Shown here: positions 24,933 to 27,784 of the stretch, one piece after another
Layout: every line of letters starts with the position of its first letter
How positions within the stretch are numbered: position 1 is the first letter of the stretch
Source: UBA9647 sp049522195
GTDB lineage: Bacteria; Bacteroidota; Ignavibacteria; UBA10030
Assembly: GCA_049522195.1 (NCBI GenBank)
Contig: JBEKOB010000057.1
Span: forward strand, 1 to 27,784
DNA length: 27,784 nucleotides
Reading direction: 5' to 3'
The notes under the pieces: model-generated
The model's database searches: none
The model's input: only the letters and a program-made list of their open reading frames with translations
Told to the model about the DNA's origin: nothing
Program-made: the position numbers and the translations under genes

Positions 24933-25058
24933 TCTGCCGTTCAGTGGAACGCTCGGGTTCCCGGCGGGCTCTATCTGCATCGTCTGCAAGCAGGAGATGC
25001 TTCGACAGGCTCAGCACGAGGATTCGTCGAGACGAAGAAGATGATTTTGCTCGGGTGA
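24933..25058 (+). pseudogene. Decayed T9SS sorting-domain tail
   Basis: The frame reads SAVQWNARVPGGLYLHRLQAG, then an 8-residue insert, then FVETKKMILLG and a stop. This aligns with the end of the 1064-residue protein (YSVQWDGKNERGEAVSSGIY, then LYQLRAGNFVVTRKMLFVK), with several residues missing between the strands. Nothing upstream in this frame resembles the NYPNPFNP half, and the frame runs back into the GH130 gene. It is therefore the last ~40 codons of a lost surface-protein gene. Its stop is followed 27 bases later by a terminator. Confidence 0.7.
24999..25022 (+). repeat. Short dispersed repeat (GCTTCGACAGGCTCAGCACG type) inserted in frame
   Basis: Exactly 24 bases encode ASTGSARG between the conserved LQAGD and FVETKKM strands of the remnant sorting domain, so the insert kept the reading frame. 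The core CTTCGACAGGCTCAGCAC is, from memory, a very common short dispersed repeat in environmental Bacteroidota-type genomes. Confidence 0.65.
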
Positions 25059-25085
25059 GCTTACGGCAGATTGTGTTCTCAACAA

Positions 25086-25114
25086 GGGCTCAGCAATCGC
25101 TGGGCCTTTTCTTT
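25086..25114 (+). terminator. Rho-independent terminator
   Basis: An 8-bp stem, GGCTCAGC with GCTGGGCC (one G-U pair), closes an AATC loop and is followed by TTTTCTTT. It has the full form of an intrinsic terminator. It lies after the decayed sorting-domain tail and may now end transcription of the long block that finishes with the GH130 gene. Confidence 0.85.
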
Positions 25115-25264
25115 ATGGACCCGCCGCAGTCCCCACGTCCAGAGCAGAAAGTCGAAAGGCTCGCCGCCGTCGAGTAGATGCCCGGGCGGAACAGAAAACT
25201 CCTTCCTCATTTACACTTCTTCCCATTCAACGGAGCAACTGATCAACCGATCACTAGAATCTTG

Positions 25265-25354
25265 ATGCATGCCGCCGTGGGGATTGCGGTCGATAATCTC
25301 ACACAGAGGCTCTTTGATCTTCAGCCACTTCTCGCTATTATTGAAGGAAAGCTG
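25265..25354 (+). pseudogene. Decayed C-terminal end of a response-regulator receiver domain
   Basis: The translated segment GIAVDNLTQRLFDLQPLLAI, then IEGKL, aligns without gaps with the end of the downstream receiver (RLGVDNFIRKPFDFGMLLAI, then VEGKL): 13 of 25 residues are identical. The KP of the conserved IRKPFD motif is replaced by RL. No upstream part of a receiver is seen in any frame. It looks like the tail of a paralogous regulator lost by deletion. Confidence 0.65.
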
Positions 25355-25381
25355 ACATCCCGGGGGCACATGTGACATCCC
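25353..25381. repeat. Direct repeat TGACATCCC, 20-bp period
   Basis: TGACATCCC occurs at 25353-25361 and again at 25373-25381, exactly 20 bp apart (about two helical turns). It lies ~145 bp upstream of the response-regulator start. This spacing suits paired operator sites, but two copies of 9 bp may also be chance or a remnant of duplication. Confidence 0.4.
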
Positions 25382-25525
25382 CCATCAATGTACCGCGCCC
25401 CCTGACGTGCTCCAGCGTCCGGTCGATGCCATCGCCCGGTTCATGTGTCTCTGATGTGGTATACCGCAGCTGATCTCTTGAGAGGGCTTGACGGCGTCTC
25501 ATACCATGAAACCAGTGAGGGAACG

Positions 25526-26722
25526 ATGTTAGGCAAAAACCCACCACCCGTCGGCGCTGTGAAAGCGAAGATTGCCGAATATGTCCGCGCAGCAGATCTT
25601 CTTGTGAAGGAGGGGAGGCATGAAGATGCTGTCATCCAGTTGGAAAAGGCACTTCAACTGGATCCGATGAACTACTTCGCCCGTTCGTTCTTAGAGCGGC
25701 TCCGCGTGCAAATGGAGAGACGCCCCAAGAAGGCGTTGGAACAGAGTGCGCAGAACACGGAAGCTGACGAGAGAAAGATCGAACAGATTGCCACACTTCT
25801 GCGTTCGGCGAACAAGTTGATCGCGGAGGAGGATTACGAGCGCGCCCTGCAGCAGGTTGTGAAGGTGTACGCAATCGATCCAAAGAATTTCTTTGCGCGA
25901 GGATATTCTGACCGCATCAATCAGCTGATGAAGGAGGAGAAGAAGGGCTCAGGTCCGGTGCCCGCAACGGAGGTAGCAGTGTCACGGACGATGCCGACGG
26001 GGCAGGCTGCGCCAGAAGCGGCGTGGAAGGAAGGGGAGCGCGCCAGTCTGGCGATGTACCGCGAGATGCTGAAAGAAATGTGGTTCGATGGCAAAATCAC
26101 GGAGGAGGAGGCGAAGCACCTGCAGAACGCCAGGAGCGTCTTTGGTATTACTGATCAGGAACATGCACAGATGGAGAAAGAAGTTCAAATCGATGCGTAT
26201 GTGGAAGCGCTCCGCATTGCCTGGCGTGACGGCGTCGTCTCCCGGAACGAGGTCCAGGTCCTCAAACTCATGCGGGAAAAATTCAACATTACGCTCGAAG
26301 AACATGTGAGTGCCGAGGCACGGATCCTCTGGGCAAAGAACACGACCCAAGGGAAGTGTTCCATCCTTCTCGTCGACGATGAGCCCACATTTCTGATGAC
26401 GCAGGCCAGGCTCCTGAAGAGACACGGGTACGAAGTACTGACCGCGGAAAACGCGGAAGAGGCCCTCAAGCTGCTGCAAAAAACCGTCCCTTCCATCATT
26501 GTTGCCGATCTCTTGCTGGGGGAGGGATTGATGACGGGACTTGAATTCTATCAGAAGGTGCGTGAGAATCCACGGCTCAGCAATATTCCGTACCTGCTCG
26601 TGAGTGGGATCAGCGATGATTTTGTGGTGCGGGCAGGAATGCGGCTGGGTGTGGACAATTTTATCCGGAAACCCTTCGATTTCGGCATGCTTCTGGCAAT
26701 CGTCGAAGGGAAACTCAAATAG
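25526..26722 (+). CDS. TPR-like / helical / receiver response regulator without a DNA-binding domain
   Basis: The protein has 398 residues. I chose ATG 25526 because GTGAGG lies 5 bases upstream and the preceding in-frame residues look unrelated. Residues about 10-130 hold two TPR-like helical pairs with the same pattern (DAVIQLEKALQLDPMNYFAR and RALQQVVKVYAIDPKNFFAR). Residues about 170-275 are an acidic helical region with two repeats (EMWFDGKITEEEAKHLQNAR; AWRDGVVSRNEVQVLKLMRE), resembling TerB or EF-hand-like helices. Residues about 280-398 are a receiver: acidic pocket LLVDDEP, phospho-acceptor Asp328 (IIVADLLLGEG), switch Ser in LLVSG and Lys in FIRKPF. The receiver is C-terminal, the reverse of the usual order, so output is probably by protein-protein contact. 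It is preceded by decayed DNA and followed by 125 bp, so it appears to be its own unit. Function is unknown. Confidence 0.85.
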   Translation: MLGKNPPPVGAVKAKIAEYVRAADLLVKEGRHEDAVIQLEKALQLDPMNYFARSFLERLRVQMERRPKKALEQSAQNTEADERKIEQIATLLRSANKLIAEEDYERALQQVVKVYAIDPKNFFARGYSDRINQLMKEEKKGSGPVPATEVAVSRTMPTGQAAPEAAWKEGERASLAMYREMLKEMWFDGKITEEEAKHLQNARSVFGITDQEHAQMEKEVQIDAYVEALRIAWRDGVVSRNEVQVLKLMREKFNITLEEHVSAEARILWAKNTTQGKCSILLVDDEPTFLMTQARLLKRHGYEVLTAENAEEALKLLQKTVPSIIVADLLLGEGLMTGLEFYQKVRENPRLSNIPYLLVSGISDDFVVRAGMRLGVDNFIRKPFDFGMLLAIVEGKLK

Positions 26723-26739
26723 CTGTTGTTTTCCGCGAA

Positions 26740-26794
26740 GGATCAGGCACCCGCCCGAATTGGGATGATACGGGGATAACAGCCGGCCTGATTC
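26740..26794. repeat. Inverted repeat between the regulator and the flavin-barrel gene
   Basis: GGATCAGGC (26740-26748) pairs with GCCTGATTC (26786-26794) over 9 positions with one G-T wobble, around a 37-base loop containing a smaller CCCGAATTGGG hairpin. The following bases (TGTTAAGG) are not a U-tract, so it is not a normal terminator. It could be a weak terminator or an operator; I am unsure. Confidence 0.35.
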
Positions 26795-26847
26795 TGTTAA
26801 GGACAGGAGTTTGAGTCATTCATCAAATCAGAACTAGGAGATATGAA

Positions 26848-27246
26848 ATGGCTACGCTCACACAGGACATGAAAGACATGGTTGCAACACAGCAATGTTT
26901 TGTGGGGACGGTCAATGCTGACGGGACACCCAATGTAGCTCCGAAACGTTCAACACGAGTACTATCCGATGATTCTCTTATCTTTTCTGAAGGAACTGGT
27001 GGCGCAACGTATGCGAATGTAAAAAGAGGATCCAAAGTCTCTGTTGCCGTAGTAAATCGGGATACTGTGGATGGGTATAGATTCCTTGGAGATACTTCAT
27101 TGTACGAAAGTGGTGAGTTGTACGAACAGGCAGCTGCTATGTCACTGAAAAGAGGCATGCCCAAACCCCGCGCTGTTGTAGTGATTCATATAACAGAGAT
27201 TCACTCACTTAAGCCAGGCCCCACAGCTGGAAAGAAAATCGCTTGA
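26848..27246 (+). CDS. Pyridoxamine 5'-phosphate oxidase-like flavin split-barrel protein
   Basis: The protein has 132 residues, and ATG 26848 follows AGGAG (26836-26840) at 7 bases. The split-barrel pattern is visible: CFVGTVNADGTPNVAPKRST, an LIFSEG strand, ATYANVKRGSKVSVAVVNRD and a C-terminal AVVVIHITEIHSL. Small proteins of this family bind FMN or F420 and reduce or bind small molecules; they are not the biosynthetic PdxH, which is longer. It stands alone between two intergenic regions and reads as more AT-rich than its neighbours. Nothing links it to the sugar block. Family is likely; substrate is unknown. Confidence 0.8.
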   Translation: MATLTQDMKDMVATQQCFVGTVNADGTPNVAPKRSTRVLSDDSLIFSEGTGGATYANVKRGSKVSVAVVNRDTVDGYRFLGDTSLYESGELYEQAAAMSLKRGMPKPRAVVVIHITEIHSLKPGPTAGKKIA

Positions 27247-27382
27247 TGCGCATGAAGGCGCAAGGAATTCAAGCGTGAGGTGTCAATGCGCTCATGCAGG
27301 TACGTCGGCCACCTCAATAACAATCCCACACCACGACACAGAACTTTTTGCCCGAGCACCATATATTCGGAGGACAGCTATC

Positions 27383-27784
27383 ATGGGTTTGAGCAAACGC
27401 AAACTTGGCACTCAAGGACTAGTTGTATCGACGATCGGCCTTGGCTGTATGGGCATGAGCCAGTCTTATGGTCCGGCGGATGAGAAAGAGTCGATCGCTA
27501 CACTGCATCGAGCCATCGAACTGGGATGCACCTTCTTCGACACGGCAGAGGGTTATGGTCCTTTCACCAACGAGGAACTGCTTGGCCGGGCGTTCAAGGG
27601 GCGGCGAGACCAGGTGGTGATCGCCACCAAGTTCGGCTTTCGTTTCGAGGGCGGAAGGCAGGTCGGCTTCGAAAGAGATAGCCGGCCTGAGCATATCCGT
27701 GAGGCGGTGGAGGGCTGTCTGCGTCGGCTTGGCACCGACTATATCGATCTTCTCTATCAACACCGTATCGATCGCGCGGTGCCG
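27383..27784 (+). CDS. Aldo/keto reductase, N-terminal part; runs off the right edge
   Basis: The frame starts at ATG 27383 after GGAGGA (27369-27374) and is open for 134 codons to the window end. The family N-terminus is clear: KLGTQGLVVSTIGLGCMGMS, then FFDTAEGYGPFTNEELLGRA with the catalytic Asp and Tyr, the Lys of VIATKFGF and the His of LLYQHRID. These make up the Asp-Tyr-Lys-His tetrad of NADPH-dependent reductases of the AKR superfamily. It is predicted cytoplasmic. GC appears higher than in the flavin-barrel gene before it. Class is sure, substrate unknown. Confidence 0.93.
   Translation, partial: MGLSKRKLGTQGLVVSTIGLGCMGMSQSYGPADEKESIATLHRAIELGCTFFDTAEGYGPFTNEELLGRAFKGRRDQVVIATKFGFRFEGGRQVGFERDSRPEHIREAVEGCLRRLGTDYIDLLYQHRIDRAVP

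Larger units (their letters stand above)
24848..25525. other. 678-bp stretch without an intact gene: decayed gene tails
   Basis: No convincing complete gene is present. It holds the remnant of a sorting-domain tail (24933-25058) with a short dispersed repeat, a rho-independent terminator (25086-25114), a remnant of a receiver-domain tail (25265-25354) and a 9-bp direct repeat (25353-25381). Short frames through it lack start context and match the flanking families only in fragments. I saw no tRNA, CRISPR or insertion-sequence ends. Confidence 0.7.

Noticed and set aside
25362..25383. GGGGG...CCCCC hairpin as a terminator
   Set aside because: The stem is only 5 bp with a bulged 12-base interior and no U-tract follows.
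24848..25525. Insertion sequence or tRNA in the gene-poor stretch
   Set aside because: No transposase fragment, terminal inverted repeats or cloverleaf could be seen; the visible fragments belong to surface-protein and receiver families.
27280..27483. 67-residue open frame before the aldo/keto reductase
   Set aside because: It overlaps the reductase start in another frame, has no family features, and the reductase has a strong GGAGGA site and clear motifs.

Overview
**Organism.** The window looks like a chromosomal piece from a member of the Bacteroidota/Ignavibacteria/Kryptonia/Calditrichota assemblage. Three proteins carry or end in a type IX secretion (T9SS, FlgD-like) C-terminal sorting domain, two of them with the NYPNPFNP motif; one encoded remnant also matches it. 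There is a TonB-dependent receptor with an N-terminal carboxypeptidase-regulatory-like domain, and a PorV/PorQ-family outer-membrane protein. The GC content looks close to 50-55% by eye; I did not count it. I cannot name the genus.

**Layout.** All genes I accept lie on the + strand. (1) Positions 1-830 hold the 3' end of a secreted protein with a carbohydrate-binding-like jelly roll and a sorting domain, followed by a strong hairpin (843-870). (2) Positions 908-24847 form a tight co-directional block with gaps of 81 bp or less and several ATGA/GTGA overlaps. In order it encodes a TonB-dependent receptor, a large T9SS-type surface protein with acidic loops, a PorV-like protein, a parvulin-type chaperone, a lipoprotein sugar-binding protein and two ABC permeases. 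It continues with a secreted (alpha/alpha) toroid glycosidase-like protein, a zinc alcohol/polyol dehydrogenase, a second secreted toroid protein, a 1064-residue modular surface protein (toroid-like domain, two Ig/PKD-like domains, LamG-like domain, sorting domain), a GH2 beta-mannosidase and a GH130 mannoside phosphorylase-like enzyme. (3) Positions 24848-25525 are a gene graveyard: a decayed sorting-domain tail carrying a short dispersed repeat, its terminator, the decayed tail of a receiver domain, and a 9-bp direct repeat. (4) Positions 25526-26722 encode a TPR/helical/receiver response regulator. (5) Positions 26848-27246 encode a small flavin split-barrel protein. (6) Positions 27383 to the right edge hold the start of an aldo/keto reductase.

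**How it may work.** I read block 2 as a beta-mannoside or mannan utilisation locus of a hybrid design. A TonB-dependent outer-membrane pore is paired with a T9SS-attached surface protein instead of a SusD lipoprotein. A PorV-like protein and a parvulin could help build that surface apparatus. A lipoprotein binding protein and two permeases would carry sugar over the inner membrane, and the predicted cytoplasmic GH2 and GH130 enzymes would finish degradation. The ABC ATPase, a SusD homologue and a dedicated transcription factor are all absent from the window. The substrate is inferred from the GH2 and GH130 families only. The most novel parts are the toroid proteins, which I cannot place in a characterised family, and the receptor/surface-protein/PorV/parvulin group joined to an ABC importer.
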